Under the pieces are notes generated by a model. That model was not told the origin of the DNA, did no database searches, and saw nothing but the letters and a program-made list of their open reading frames with translations. Of a DNA stretch of 57,388 nucleotides, positions 26,380-35,249 are shown in pieces. The translations under genes were made by a program, and so were the position numbers. Where the stretch lies: positions 1 to 57,388 of the forward strand of contig JAGWSV010000030.1 in NCBI GenBank assembly GCA_028869315.1. The letters are read 5' to 3'. Each line of letters opens with the position of its first letter. The stretch's first letter is position 1. Source of the stretch: Rhodospirillales bacterium (GTDB lineage Bacteria > Pseudomonadota > Alphaproteobacteria > Acetobacterales > Acetobacteraceae).

Positions 26380-27555
26380 ATGAGCGAGACCCCAACCGCC
26401 ACGACGGCACCCATGGCCGGCGGCAACCGGCCGAAGAAATCGGTCGCCCTGTCGGGCGTGCCGGCCGGCAACACCGCTCTCTGCACCGTCGGGCGCACCG
26501 GCAACGACCTCCACTACCGCGGCTACGACATCCTCGACATCGCCGCCGCCGCCGAATTCGAGGAGATCGCGCATCTTTTGATTCACGGCACCCTGCCGAA
26601 CGGGGCCGAACTGCGCGCCTACAAGGACAAGCTACGCCGCCTGCGCGGCCTGCCCGCGGCGGTGAAGGATGCACTGGAGAGCCTGCCGGCAGCGGCGCAC
26701 CCGATGGACGTCATGCGCACCGGCGTCTCCGCGCTCGGCTGCGCGCTGCCGGAGAAGGACGACCACAATCATCCGGGCGCGCGCGACATCGCCGACCGGC
26801 TGATCGCATCGCTCGGCTCGATGCTGCTCTACTGGTTCCACTGGGCGCATAACGGCCGCGCGATCGACGTCGAGACCGAGGACGAGACGATCGGTGGCCA
26901 CTTCCTGCACCTGCTGCACGGACATCCGCCCTCGGAAACCTGGGTGCGGGCGATGCACACCTCGCTCAATCTCTATGCCGAGCACGAGTTCAACGCGTCC
27001 ACGTTCGCCTGCCGCGTCGTGGCGGGCACCGGTTCGGACATGTACTCGGCGATCACCGCCGGCATCGGCGCCCTGCGCGGACCGAAACACGGCGGCGCCA
27101 ACGAGGTCGCTTTCGAAATCCAGAAGCGCTACGCGACGGCCGACGAGGCGGAGGCCGATATCCGCAAGCGGGTCGCGGCAAAGGAGGTGGTGATCGGCTT
27201 CGGCCATCCGGTCTACACGATCGCCGATCCGCGCAACAAGATCATCAAGGAGGTGGCGCATCGGCTCTCCGCCGAGGCGGGTTCGATGAAAATGTTCGCG
27301 ATCGCCGAGCGGATCGAAGCGGTGATGGGCGACGCGAAGAAGATGTTCGCCAACCTCGATTGGTACAGCGCGGTCAGCTACCACATGCTGGGCGTGCCGA
27401 CCGCGATGTTCACGCCGCTGTTCGTGATCTCGCGCACCACCGGCTGGGCCGCGCATGTGATCGAGCAGCGCATGGACGGCAAGATCATCCGTCCCACGGC
27501 CAACTACGTCGGCCCCGAGGATCTGCGCTTCGTCCCGCTCTCTGAACGCGGCTGA
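26380..27555 (+). CDS. prpC: 2-methylcitrate synthase / citrate synthase family
   Basis: A 391-residue citrate-synthase-fold enzyme condensing propionyl-CoA (or acetyl-CoA) with oxaloacetate. Motifs are the GNTALCTVG and [11 protein letters not shown]-terminus, [13 protein letters not shown] with the first active-site His, GFGHPVY with the second, and RPTANYVGP near the C-terminus. The short type I length and prpD partner favour methylcitrate synthase. ATG 26380 follows GAGAAGGAG; the track ORF from 26041 begins inside prpD. The gene ends just before a GC-rich terminator-like hairpin. Confidence 0.92.
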   Translation: MSETPTATTAPMAGGNRPKKSVALSGVPAGNTALCTVGRTGNDLHYRGYDILDIAAAAEFEEIAHLLIHGTLPNGAELRAYKDKLRRLRGLPAAVKDALESLPAAAHPMDVMRTGVSALGCALPEKDDHNHPGARDIADRLIASLGSMLLYWFHWAHNGRAIDVETEDETIGGHFLHLLHGHPPSETWVRAMHTSLNLYAEHEFNASTFACRVVAGTGSDMYSAITAGIGALRGPKHGGANEVAFEIQKRYATADEAEADIRKRVAAKEVVIGFGHPVYTIADPRNKIIKEVAHRLSAEAGSMKMFAIAERIEAVMGDAKKMFANLDWYSAVSYHMLGVPTAMFTPLFVISRTTGWAAHVIEQRMDGKIIRPTANYVGPEDLRFVPLSERG

Positions 27556-27576
27556 GCAGGCGCACCATCGGCTCGG

Positions 27577-27610
27577 ACGCCGCCGCGGCAGCGATGCCGC
27601 GGCGGTCTTG
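27577..27610 (+). terminator. Hairpin downstream of prpC
   Basis: CCGCCGCGGC-AGCGAT-GCCGCGGCGG is a perfect 10-bp stem 24 nt after the prpC stop, followed by TCTTG. The weak T-run makes it an imperfect intrinsic terminator. Confidence 0.6.
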
Positions 27611-27653
27611 CGTACGGCATCTGCCCGAGCATCCGTCGGGCCATCCGCCATCG

Positions 27654-27727
27654 GCAGAAAATTTCTGCAACGCAACGCGTCGGAACGATTGCTTTTTGTT
27701 GACAGATCGGCCGCGGTCGCGGATAGC
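27654..27727 (+). promoter_or_regulatory. Palindrome GCAGAAAATTTCTGC with TTGACA promoter-like site
   Basis: This is the notable content of the 541-bp gap between prpC and the histone-like gene. A perfect 15-nt palindrome (27654-27668) lies 30 nt before TTGACA (27699-27704), which is followed after 17 nt by GATAGC (27722-27727), a weak -10. No convincing ORF follows until the histone-like gene 370 nt downstream, so any transcript would have a long leader or be a small RNA. The rest of the gap shows no recognisable gene. Confidence 0.4.
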
Positions 27728-28096
27728 GGAGTCGGCATGCATGCGCACGATTCGCGCGCTGGTTGCGCGCGTTCGGTGCCTGCATGTGAAAATGGAAGGA
27801 CGGTCCATGGACCGCTGCCTTGACCCGACGACGCCGAGCCAGCGCAAGCACGCACGCTTCCCGTGCGCGGCTGCGACGTTGGCGACCGCCGGGTGTCGGC
27901 GGCCACACCAGGACGATGCCGCTCGCCCGATGCGGACGAATGCGGTTGCGGGTCAGGCTTTACTGTACCCGTTTGGGCGATCGAGCCCGAGTGGGACGGT
28001 CGCAGCAGCCGCCGTACGGACGAGCCCGCGACACGCCCGTCCGACCGTCGCCGTACCAACCCCAGTAAAACACGGCACCAAAAGGAGATTCACGAC

Positions 28097-28663
28097 ATGA
28101 GCACCGAAGAGAACGGCACGGAAACAACCCGCGCGCAGCCGATGGCGATGCGTGCGGGCACTCGTAAGGCCGGCAGCGGCAAGGCAGCCGCGAAGTCGAC
28201 CGCTGGCGCGCGGAAGACCGCCGGCACGCGCAAGACCACCGCAAAGAAAGCCGCCGGCGCGCGCAAGGCCACCGCAAAGAAGGCCGCCGGTACGCGCAAG
28301 GTCACGGCCAAGGCTGCGGCCAAGAAGGCCGCCGGCACGCGCAAGACCACCGCAAAGAAGGCCGCCGGCACGCGCAAGACCACCGCAAAGAAAGCCGCCG
28401 GCGCGCGCAAGGCCACCGCAAAGAAGGCCGTCGGCGCGCGCAAGACCACCGCAAAGAAGGCCGCCGGTACGCGCAAGGTCGCGGCCAAGGCTGCGGTTGC
28501 CAAGAAGGCCGCCGGCGCGCGCAAGACCACCGCACGCAAGGTCGCTGCACGCACCGCGCCCGCCCCGCGCAAGACGACGGCGCGCCGTCCGCGCAAAGCC
28601 GCGATGCCCCCCGCGGTGGAATCCCCGATCGAAGAGATCGGTACGAACGAGTCGACGAACTGA
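28097..28663 (+). CDS. Histone H1-like Lys/Ala-rich repeat protein
   Basis: A 188-residue very basic protein. An acidic N-terminus (MSTEENGTET) is followed by about eight 11-residue units of the form KKAAGxRKxTA (residues 50-146), a PRKTTARRPRK segment and an acidic tail. The composition matches bacterial H1-like proteins (HctB/AlgP-like, eukaryotic H1 C-tail), which bind DNA nonspecifically and compact the nucleoid. ATG 28097 has AAAGGAGATT upstream; the track ORF from 27863 is a longer out-of-context frame. It is monocistronic, with a strong terminator. Confidence 0.85.
   Translation: MSTEENGTETTRAQPMAMRAGTRKAGSGKAAAKSTAGARKTAGTRKTTAKKAAGARKATAKKAAGTRKVTAKAAAKKAAGTRKTTAKKAAGTRKTTAKKAAGARKATAKKAVGARKTTAKKAAGTRKVAAKAAVAKKAAGARKTTARKVAARTAPAPRKTTARRPRKAAMPPAVESPIEEIGTNESTN
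28244..28534 (+). repeat. 33-nt tandem coding repeats in the H1-like gene
   Basis: About eight imperfect units of AAGAAGGCCGCCGGCACGCG and the following 13 nt, each encoding KKAAGxRKxTA. Two units carry insertions of 4-5 codons (KAAA, KAAVA). Copy number is likely to vary between strains through slippage or recombination. Confidence 0.85.
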
Positions 28664-28686
28664 TCCTCGCCGTCTCGACGGCATGC

Positions 28687-28716
28687 GAAGGGCGCCTTGC
28701 GGCGCCCTTCTTTTTT
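28687..28716 (+). terminator. Strong Rho-independent terminator of the H1-like gene
   Basis: GAAGGGCGCC-TTGC-GGCGCCCTTC forms a perfect 10-bp stem with a tetraloop, immediately followed by TTTTTT. It is the clearest intrinsic terminator in the window and faces the convergent otnC gene. Confidence 0.93.
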
Positions 28717-28743
28717 CGGCTCCTGCTTGCGATCGGTGGGCGC

Positions 28744-29379
28744 TCAGCCGAACGTGATCAGCAGATCGTCCACCTGCGCGCCGGTCAGCAGCCGCGGTGA
28801 GGCGCCACGCAGCAGCAGTGCCAGGCGCGCCGCCTCCTCCAGCTCCTCGGCGGCATGGACCGCATCGGTCAGCGTCTTGCCTGAAACCACCGGGCCGTGA
28901 TTGGCAAGCAGCACCGCGCGGGCATCCCGCGCCGCCGCCGCGATCGCCGGTTCCATCGCCGGATCGCCGGGCCGGAAATACCGGACCAGCGGCAGCGTGC
29001 GCCCGACCCGCATGACGAAATACGGCGTCAGCGGCGGAATCGGGTTCACCGCATCCGCATCCGCCAGGCACGCGACCGCGGTTGCCATCGTGGAATGGAG
29101 ATGCACCACCGCCCCGGCGTCCGGGCGCACGCTATAGAACGCGCGGTGCATGAACACCTCCTTGGAGGGCTTGTCGCCGCCGACATGGCGAAACTCCGCA
29201 TCGAGCCGCGCGATCCGCGCCGGATCGAGCCGGCCGAGGCAGGAGTTGGTCGGCGTGATGAGATATCCGCCCTCCGCCAGCCGCACGCTGATGTTGCCGG
29301 CGGAGCCGACGGAAAAACCGCGGGCGAACAGGCTGGCGGCAAGCTCGGCAAGCAGGGCTCGGGTTTCGCTCTCGGTCAT
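28744..29379 (-). CDS. otnC: Class II aldolase/adducin family, 3-oxo-tetronate 4-phosphate decarboxylase (OtnC-like)
   Basis: A 211-residue zinc-dependent class II aldolase-fold enzyme. Metal-site motifs are HLHSTMATAVACL, and LANHGPVVSG near the C-terminus; SAGNISVRL and TPTNSCLGRL bind the phosphate. The ATG overlaps the stop of the kinase gene (ATGA). A DUF1537-type kinase coupled to a class II aldolase is the established OtnK-OtnC pair for four-carbon acid sugars (D-threonate, D-erythronate, L-threonate), giving dihydroxyacetone phosphate and CO2. The partner dehydrogenase and isomerase genes are absent here. Confidence 0.87.
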   Translation of the reverse strand: MTESETRALLAELAASLFARGFSVGSAGNISVRLAEGGYLITPTNSCLGRLDPARIARLDAEFRHVGGDKPSKEVFMHRAFYSVRPDAGAVVHLHSTMATAVACLADADAVNPIPPLTPYFVMRVGRTLPLVRYFRPGDPAMEPAIAAAARDARAVLLANHGPVVSGKTLTDAVHAAEELEEAARLALLLRGASPRLLTGAQVDDLLITFG

Positions 29380-30641
29380 GCCAGCACCTCGAAGGCTCTC
29401 AGGAAGAAGTCGCGGGCTCCGAAATTGCCCGATTTCAGCGCCAGCAGCAGCGGCGCGCCGCTGCCTTCCGCATAGGTCCAGGGAACGCCGGGATCGATCT
29501 CCGCGCCGATGCGCAGGCTGCGCACCCCCAGCCGCTGCACCACCGCGCCGGAGGTCTCTCCCCCCGCCACGACAAGGCGCCGCACGCGGCGCGCCACCAG
29601 CCCCTCGGCGATCGATGCCAGCGCCTGCTCGATCAGCGCCCCCGCCGCATCGCGGCCCAATCGTTGCTGCAAGGCGGCGACCTGATCGGGCGGGGCCGAG
29701 GCCGCTATGACCACCGGCGGCCCGCCCAGCTTGTCGGCCGCCCAGGCCAGCGCCGCGTCAGCCAGGGCCGCCGCGTCCGGTACGCGCAGCGCATCGAGCG
29801 CAAACACGGGCAGGTGCTCGCGCGCGAACGCGACCTGACCCAAGGTGGCCCGCGAGCACGAGCCGGAAAGCACCGCCGCCGGTCCGTCGAGCGACGTCAG
29901 CGCGCCGGGATCGCGGTGCTGCGCCAGCAGACCGGCGCGACGGAAATTCTCCGGCAAGCCCATTGCCACGCCGGAACCGCCGGTGATCAGCGCGTGCCCG
30001 GCAGCGGCCTCGCCGATCGCCAGCAAGTGGCCGTCATCGACCGCATCGACGATGGCATAGCGGCGGCCTTGCTCCTTGAGCGCGGTCATCGCCTTGCGAA
30101 TGGTCCCGGCGCCGGCCGCGACGGTGGCATACGGAACGAGGCCCACGGTGCCGTCGGTCTGGTGCGAGAGCACCCGCACCAGGTTGGCATCGGTCATCGG
30201 GGTGAGCGGATGGTGCTCCATGCCGCTTTCGTTCAGCAGCGTGCTGCCGACGAACAGATGCCCCTGGAACACGCTGCGCGCATTGGCGGGGAAAGCCGGG
30301 CAAGCGAGCGCGAAGCCGGCGTCCAGCGCAGCCACCAACGCATCCGCGACCGGGCCGATATTGCCCTTCTCGGTGCTGTCGAAGGTGGAGCAGTACTTGA
30401 AGAAGAATTGCCGGGCGCCGGCCTTGCGCAGCCAATGGAGCGCCGCCAGGCTTTCGGACACGGCCTGCGCCGCCGGCGCGGTGCGGGACTTGAGCGCGAC
30501 CACCACCGCGTCCGCGTCGGGCGGCGGTTCGCCGGCCGGCGGCACGCCGATGCGCTGCACCGTGCGCATGCCGTTGCGGACCAGCATGGAAGCGAGATCG
30601 GTGGCGCCGGTGAAATCATCGGCAATCGCGCCGAGCAGCAT
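29376..30641 (-). CDS. otnK: Four-carbon acid sugar kinase, 3-oxo-tetronate kinase (OtnK-like)
   Basis: A 421-residue cytoplasmic kinase of the former DUF1537 family. The N-terminal substrate domain begins GAIADDFTGATDLASML and contains FFKYCSTFDSTEKGNIGP. The C-terminal nucleotide domain carries VVAGGETSGAVVQ and the Gly-rich EGSGAPLLLALKSGNFG. It phosphorylates 3-oxo-tetronates at O4. ATG 30641 (MLLGAIADD) follows GAGAGGAACG; the track's N-terminal 37 residues are Pro/Arg-rich. It is the first gene of a two-gene operon with otnC. Confidence 0.88.
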   Translation of the reverse strand: MLLGAIADDFTGATDLASMLVRNGMRTVQRIGVPPAGEPPPDADAVVVALKSRTAPAAQAVSESLAALHWLRKAGARQFFFKYCSTFDSTEKGNIGPVADALVAALDAGFALACPAFPANARSVFQGHLFVGSTLLNESGMEHHPLTPMTDANLVRVLSHQTDGTVGLVPYATVAAGAGTIRKAMTALKEQGRRYAIVDAVDDGHLLAIGEAAAGHALITGGSGVAMGLPENFRRAGLLAQHRDPGALTSLDGPAAVLSGSCSRATLGQVAFAREHLPVFALDALRVPDAAALADAALAWAADKLGGPPVVIAASAPPDQVAALQQRLGRDAAGALIEQALASIAEGLVARRVRRLVVAGGETSGAVVQRLGVRSLRIGAEIDPGVPWTYAEGSGAPLLLALKSGNFGARDFFLRAFEVLA

Positions 30642-30780
30642 GGACGTTCCTCTCATTGGCAAGGCGGGGCAGCCGCGGGTCAGACCCCGCGCGGATGGGC
30701 GCGGGCGGCAGCGAACCGAGGGAGGCAGGACGCTGGCCGCGGGGTCATCCATCGAAGCGTAGCAGATCGGGCGAGCACAA

Positions 30781-30806
30781 GGGGCGCTCCGCTGGCCGCC
30801 GTATCA
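30781..30806 (-). repeat. Partial stop-anchored repeat, copy 3
   Basis: On the minus strand it begins at the stop of the GT4 gene as TGATACGGCGGCCAGCGGAG, sharing about 14 leading bases with copies 1 and 2 (TGATACGGGCGGCC). The hairpin part is diverged, so membership is tentative. Confidence 0.35.
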
Positions 30807-31877
30807 GGCCGATTCCGGGCGCCCCGCCACCTTGCGCAACTCGTCGGCGAACGCGGCGACCTGCGCGGGCCAGGCCGGCAGCGTGCGCCCCGCCTGGCAG
30901 GCTGCGTCCGCCATCTCCCGACGCAGCGGCACGTCGAAAATCACCCGCCGCAACGCCTTCGACAGCTGGTCGATGTCGCCCGGCTGGCATACGACGCCCG
31001 CTTCGGGCGGCACCAGCGCCGCGGCGGACCCGCCGCTGGTCACCGCGACCGGCAGGCCGCGCTTCAGCGCTTCCGCAACCGCCGTGCCGTAGCCTTCCCA
31101 CCACGACGCCAGGGCGAACAGGTCGGCCTCCCGCCACAACGTCTCCAGGGTCGGGTCATCGGTTTCGCCGGCGAAGCGGACCCGGTCCTCCACCCGCAGC
31201 GCAGCGACCAGCGCCCGCAACGCCCCGGCATGCGCCGCGTCCCGTGCCGGCCCGACGACGGTGAGCCGCCAGTCGAGATCGAACAGCCGCGCCAGCGCCC
31301 GGATCAGCACGTCGTGGCCCTTGCGCGGCGTCAGCGCGCCCACCGACAGGATGGCGCAACCGGGGTCGCCTGCTCCGCTCCGGTCCGATCCCGTGCTGCG
31401 CACCGCGTCATCGGTGCCCGGCACCACCACCGCGATCCGGGCGGGGTCGACACCGAACTCCGCGGCTAGGCGCGCGGCGGTCGCCCCGCTCGTCACCACC
31501 ACGCGCGCCAGCCGCGGCAGCAGCCGCAACTCGGTATTGCGCAGTCCCGCCCGGTCGCTGTCGCTGTGGCCGGGATCGAGCGCGGTCGGATGATGGATCA
31601 GCCCCACCGCCGGCCGCGCCGCCAGCGCGTCACCGTGCCCGGCGAACGCGGGCAGGATCAGCCCGTCGATCACCGGGAGGTTGCCTGCAGGCAGCGCCGC
31701 CCAGGCGGCCAGGGCGGCCGCTCGGGCCGGCGCATCGGGCAACGGGTGGGCACCCGGCAATGCGACCAGCCGCACGGTATGCCCTGCGGCGCGCAGCCCG
31801 TCGGTCAGGTGTCGTGCATAGGCATGGCCGCCGGCCCGCGCAGAGAACGGGGCGGCGGCGAACAGCGAAATCTCCAT
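30804..31877 (-). CDS. Glycosyltransferase family 4 (GT-B fold)
   Basis: A 357-residue glycosyltransferase. The N-terminal domain shows AGGHAYARHLTDGLRAAGHTV, and the C-terminal nucleotide-sugar domain shows ILSVGALTPRKGHDVLIRAL and the E-x7-E motif ASWWEGYGTAVAEAL. This is typical of retaining GT4 enzymes that build lipopolysaccharide, exopolysaccharide or glycolipids. Start 31877 (MEISLFAAAPFSARAGG) is preferred to the track's 31910. It is not next to the polysaccharide genes at 7-12 kb, and its neighbours (otnK, holC) do not reveal the acceptor. Confidence 0.85.
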   Translation of the reverse strand: MEISLFAAAPFSARAGGHAYARHLTDGLRAAGHTVRLVALPGAHPLPDAPARAAALAAWAALPAGNLPVIDGLILPAFAGHGDALAARPAVGLIHHPTALDPGHSDSDRAGLRNTELRLLPRLARVVVTSGATAARLAAEFGVDPARIAVVVPGTDDAVRSTGSDRSGAGDPGCAILSVGALTPRKGHDVLIRALARLFDLDWRLTVVGPARDAAHAGALRALVAALRVEDRVRFAGETDDPTLETLWREADLFALASWWEGYGTAVAEALKRGLPVAVTSGGSAAALVPPEAGVVCQPGDIDQLSKALRRVIFDVPLRREMADAACQAGRTLPAWPAQVAAFADELRKVAGRPESA

Positions 31878-32023
31878 TGCGCGGGCGATCCTGCATGACG
31901 AGAAAGGCACGGCGGCACAAGCGCGGGCCGCACGGGCAGATCGGAAGGGGACGGCGGAAACCCGCGCGCAGTGTGCGCGCCAGATGGGTTCGCCTCAAGC
32001 GGCCTGCCGCGCGCCGGCTGCTG

Positions 32024-32473
32024 CTACCCCTGCTTCTTTTCCCAGCCACGCGCCGTCTGCTGCCAGTAGGACAAGCGATGGCCACCCGCGCGCGCCGCCT
32101 GCCAGCGCCGGCGCGCGGCGGCGAGGGCCGTCTCGTCGCGCCCGTCGAACAGATCGAATACCCGGGCGAAGCCGCTGAGGTCGGCCGCCTCGGCGCCCTC
32201 GACCAGGAACAGGAAGCGCCCTCCGTTCGGCGCCTCATCCGCCGTCGTCAGCCAGATCGGCTGAAGGGACGCATCGCCGTCCGCGACGGTGCCGTGAGGC
32301 AGCCAGTCCGGCTCGGCGCAGGCCCACAGCGCCGTGTCCAGCGCCGCGACGCGCTCGGTCGACGGGCAGCGCACCACTGCCCGCTCTCCCGCCTCCAGGC
32401 TGCGCGCGAGCAGTCGCGGCAACGCCTGGTCGAGCGGGGTTCGGGTCAAGTGATAGAAGCCGATCTCAGCCAC
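32024..32473 (-). CDS. holC: DNA polymerase III subunit chi
   Basis: A 149-residue clamp-loader accessory subunit linking polymerase III to SSB. The N-terminus MAEIGFYHLTRTPLDQALPRLL and the central CPSTERVAALDTALWA, WLPHGT and QPIWLTTADEAPNGG are characteristic of HolC. It follows pepA by 9 nt; the pepA-holC order is widely conserved in proteobacteria. Length and ends are as expected. Confidence 0.93.
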   Translation of the reverse strand: MAEIGFYHLTRTPLDQALPRLLARSLEAGERAVVRCPSTERVAALDTALWACAEPDWLPHGTVADGDASLQPIWLTTADEAPNGGRFLFLVEGAEAADLSGFARVFDLFDGRDETALAAARRRWQAARAGGHRLSYWQQTARGWEKKQG

Positions 32474-32482
32474 CGCAGCAGA

Positions 32483-33964
32483 TCACTGGCCGCCGGCCGC
32501 ATTTTCGTAGTGTTCGGCCACCAGCCGGTCGAGCAGCCGGACGCCGAACCCCGTCGCGCCTTTGGGCGTGCAGGCGGCATCCTTGGACGACCACGCCATG
32601 CCGGCGATATCGAGATGCGCCCACGGCTTGTCGTTGACGAAGCGCTGCAGGAACTGCGCCGCGGTGATCGAGCCGCCGGGGCGGCCGCCAACGTTCTTCA
32701 TGTCGGCGATGGGAGACTTGATCTGCTCGTCATAGGCCTTGCCGAGCGGCATCCGCCACACCTTCTCCTCGACCGCGACCCCCGCCGCCGCCAGGCGCGC
32801 CGAGAGCTCGTCGTTGTTGGAGAACATGCCCGAGTACTCGTGGCCCAGGGCGATGATGATGGCGCCGGTCAAGGTGGCCAGATCGACCATGAAGACCGGA
32901 TCGAAGGTCTTCTGGCAGTACCAAAGCACGTCGGCGAGCACGAGCCGGCCTTCCGCGTCGGTGTTGATCACCTCGATGGTCTGGCCGGAATAGCTGGTCA
33001 CCACGTCGCCGGGGCGCTGCGCGGTGCCGGAGGGCATGTTCTCCACCAGCCCGACCAACCCGACGGCGTTGACCTTGGCGCCGCGCCCGGCGAGGGCTGC
33101 CATCAGCCCGGTCACCGTGCCGGCACCGGCCATGTCCCATTTCATGTCCTCCATCCCGGCGGCGCCCTTGATGCTGATCCCGCCGGTGTCGAAGGTGACG
33201 CCCTTGCCGATGAAGGCGACCGGCCTGGCCCCGTCCGGCCCGCCGTTCCAGCGCATCACCACCATCCGCGGCTCGTTGGCGCTGCCCTGGGCGACGCCGA
33301 GCAAGGCGCCGAAGCCAAGCTCGCGCAACGCGTCCGGTCCCATCACCTCCACATCGACGCCGAGAGCCGACAGCGCCCGGCACCGCTCGGCGAACTCCGC
33401 CGGGTTGAGCACGTTGGCCGGCTCGCTCACGAGATCGCGGGTCAGGAAGACGCCGTCCGCGATCTTTCCGAGCGGGGCGAACTGCGCCGCCGCCGCCGCC
33501 GGATCGCGCGCCAGGACGGCGAGCCGGGTCAGGCGCGGCTTGTCCTCCGGCTTTTCCTTGGTGCGGTATTTGTCGAAGCGATAGGACCGCAGCGCCGCAC
33601 CCGCTGCCAGCCGCGCCGCCTGCGCCGCGTCCAGCCCGTCGGCCGCGACCGCGACCTCCGTATCGCGCGCCACCGCGGCGGCGACGGCCCCGCCGGCTTC
33701 TTCGAGGTGACGCGGCGTCGCCTCCGCCACCTTGCCCAGACCGACCGCCACGACCCGGGCGAGCCCGGCGCCAGGGGCCAGGACAACGCAGGTCTTGCCC
33801 TTCGCGCCTTTGAACTCGGCCGCGGCGAGGGCGCGGGCGATCGCTCCGCCGGTCGCCTCGTCCGCTGCCGCGGCCAGCCCGGACAGGGCCGCGCCCTCCG
33901 CCAGCGGGAGAACGAGCGTGCCGGCGCGCGGCAGGTCGGCAGAGACGAAAGCGACGTCGAGCAT
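32483..33964 (-). CDS. pepA: Leucyl aminopeptidase (M17 family)
   Basis: A 493-residue cytosolic aminopeptidase, normally hexameric with two Zn/Mn ions per subunit. Active-site motifs are GKGVTFDTGGISIKGAAGMEDMKWDMAGAG, carrying catalytic Lys and Asp ligands, and the signature NTDAEGRLVLADVL. A short C-terminal helix ends the protein. Start 33964 (MLDVAFVSADLPRAG) is chosen; the track adds 16 residues. It is followed by holC. In some bacteria PepA also binds DNA, but nothing here tests that. Confidence 0.95.
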   Translation of the reverse strand: MLDVAFVSADLPRAGTLVLPLAEGAALSGLAAAADEATGGAIARALAAAEFKGAKGKTCVVLAPGAGLARVVAVGLGKVAEATPRHLEEAGGAVAAAVARDTEVAVAADGLDAAQAARLAAGAALRSYRFDKYRTKEKPEDKPRLTRLAVLARDPAAAAAQFAPLGKIADGVFLTRDLVSEPANVLNPAEFAERCRALSALGVDVEVMGPDALRELGFGALLGVAQGSANEPRMVVMRWNGGPDGARPVAFIGKGVTFDTGGISIKGAAGMEDMKWDMAGAGTVTGLMAALAGRGAKVNAVGLVGLVENMPSGTAQRPGDVVTSYSGQTIEVINTDAEGRLVLADVLWYCQKTFDPVFMVDLATLTGAIIIALGHEYSGMFSNNDELSARLAAAGVAVEEKVWRMPLGKAYDEQIKSPIADMKNVGGRPGGSITAAQFLQRFVNDKPWAHLDIAGMAWSSKDAACTPKGATGFGVRLLDRLVAEHYENAAGGQ

Positions 33965-34075
33965 GAGGCGGCTCCGGGTCAGAGGAAAAGCGGGACTCGC
34001 AAACTGCACCATCCGCCGGCGGAATCAACGACCGGGCCGGCGCCGGCCTTCAACCTGAAACACCACCGACGCCGG

Positions 34076-34987
34076 CTACCCCTTGCGGCGCGACATCCAC
34101 CGCAGCACCGGCAGCGCGACGCGCACCAGGGCGGGAACCGTGCGCGGCTGGCGCAGCCGCGGGTCGTAGCCGGACAGGCGCCGGTCGTTCTCGGCGAGGC
34201 AGATCGCCATCAGCTCGGCGGTGTCGATGTCACCGCCCACCGCGCTCGCGCCTTCCACAGTGAAGTTGGCGTTCTCCTTCTCGCCGGCGCTCACGTCCTT
34301 GGCGAGGCCGATCCGCTCGCGGATCAGATAGGTCCAGACCGCGAGCGTCTTGAGGAAGAACCAGGGCCGCCGCCACAGGGGCATGGTACGCTTGTGCCAG
34401 GCGACCCAGTTGACGAAGAACAGGATATGCCGGCCTTCCTCCTGGATCACCGGCTCGAACGTCTCCACCAGTTCCGGCGGGAAGAAACCGGAGCGGCGGG
34501 CGAGTTCGAACAGACCGAAGGCGAAGAAGCTGTCGATGCACTCGGAATAGCCGGTGACCATGAAGCCCCATTCCGGATCCTTCGGCTCCACGTACTCCGG
34601 TTCCGGTTCCAGCTCGATCCCGTAGGCGGCGACGAGGTGGGACAGCACCTCCTTGTGCCGTCCTTCTTCGAAGGCCATCAGGTCGAAGGCTTCGCGCAGG
34701 ACCGGGATGGCGACCTGCCGCGCGTAGCTCAGGATGCGCAGCCGGGCGCGGCCTTCGGTCTGCACCGCGATGTCCCAGATCGGCAGGCTGGTCAGCCGGT
34801 TGCGCGCCTCGTCATCCAGCTTCGGCCAGACGAGAATCGACGGCCGGTACGGATTGAACGTGTCGAGCAGCATCCGCGACAGCATCGCCACCTGCTCGTC
34901 CGGCGGCGGCTGCGGGGCGCTGGAGGCTTCGTAGCGCCAGTGGCGGGCAGCGCGGTCCGCCGCCTCCATCGCTTGCATCGTGGGCAT
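34076..34987 (-). CDS. Ferritin-like di-iron protein, unknown function
   Basis: A 303-residue predicted four-helix di-iron protein. Carboxylate/His ligand motifs are spaced as in ferritin-like oxygenases: Glu in QTEGRARLR, FEEGRHKEVL (ExxH), Glu in YSECIDSFFAF, and EEGRHILFF (ExxH). It is too long for a ferritin and lacks fatty-acid desaturase membrane helices. A soluble oxygenase or acyl-ACP-desaturase-like role is possible. It diverges from the LLM flavin gene across a 262-bp gap in which I see no clear promoter. A second unrelated-looking ferritin-like gene lies at 53.2 kb. Confidence 0.75.
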   Translation of the reverse strand: MPTMQAMEAADRAARHWRYEASSAPQPPPDEQVAMLSRMLLDTFNPYRPSILVWPKLDDEARNRLTSLPIWDIAVQTEGRARLRILSYARQVAIPVLREAFDLMAFEEGRHKEVLSHLVAAYGIELEPEPEYVEPKDPEWGFMVTGYSECIDSFFAFGLFELARRSGFFPPELVETFEPVIQEEGRHILFFVNWVAWHKRTMPLWRRPWFFLKTLAVWTYLIRERIGLAKDVSAGEKENANFTVEGASAVGGDIDTAELMAICLAENDRRLSGYDPRLRQPRTVPALVRVALPVLRWMSRRKG

Positions 34988-35249
34988 TCCGGGGCCTTCC
35001 GCTCGATCCGTCGACGTTCCCGCAAATGGTTCGGAATCGCCGGTCGTGCAAGCGCGGACCGGTCCACCCGCCCGGTCAGGTCCAAGGCGTCAGGTTGAAG
35101 GCGACGGGCCAAAAATACGGGGTTGCACCCACGTGCGCCGCCGGCCACCTTCACCCCCCTGCCCCGGAACGGCGGTGACCGGACGGCCGGTGCCGGTCCG
35201 CCCGCAGACATGTGCCCGCACCCGCCGGCAAGATCGAGGAACCCACCCG

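Noticed and set aside
27594-28100. 168-aa ORF in the prpC/H1-like gap
   Set aside because: No ribosome-binding site, no recognisable domain, low-complexity composition, and it runs into the H1-like start in another frame.
31760-35098. 1112-aa plus-strand ORF across GT4, holC, pepA and the ferritin-like gene
   Set aside because: Antisense to four well-recognised genes; Arg/Gln/His-rich composition typical of GC-rich shadow frames; no domain recognised.
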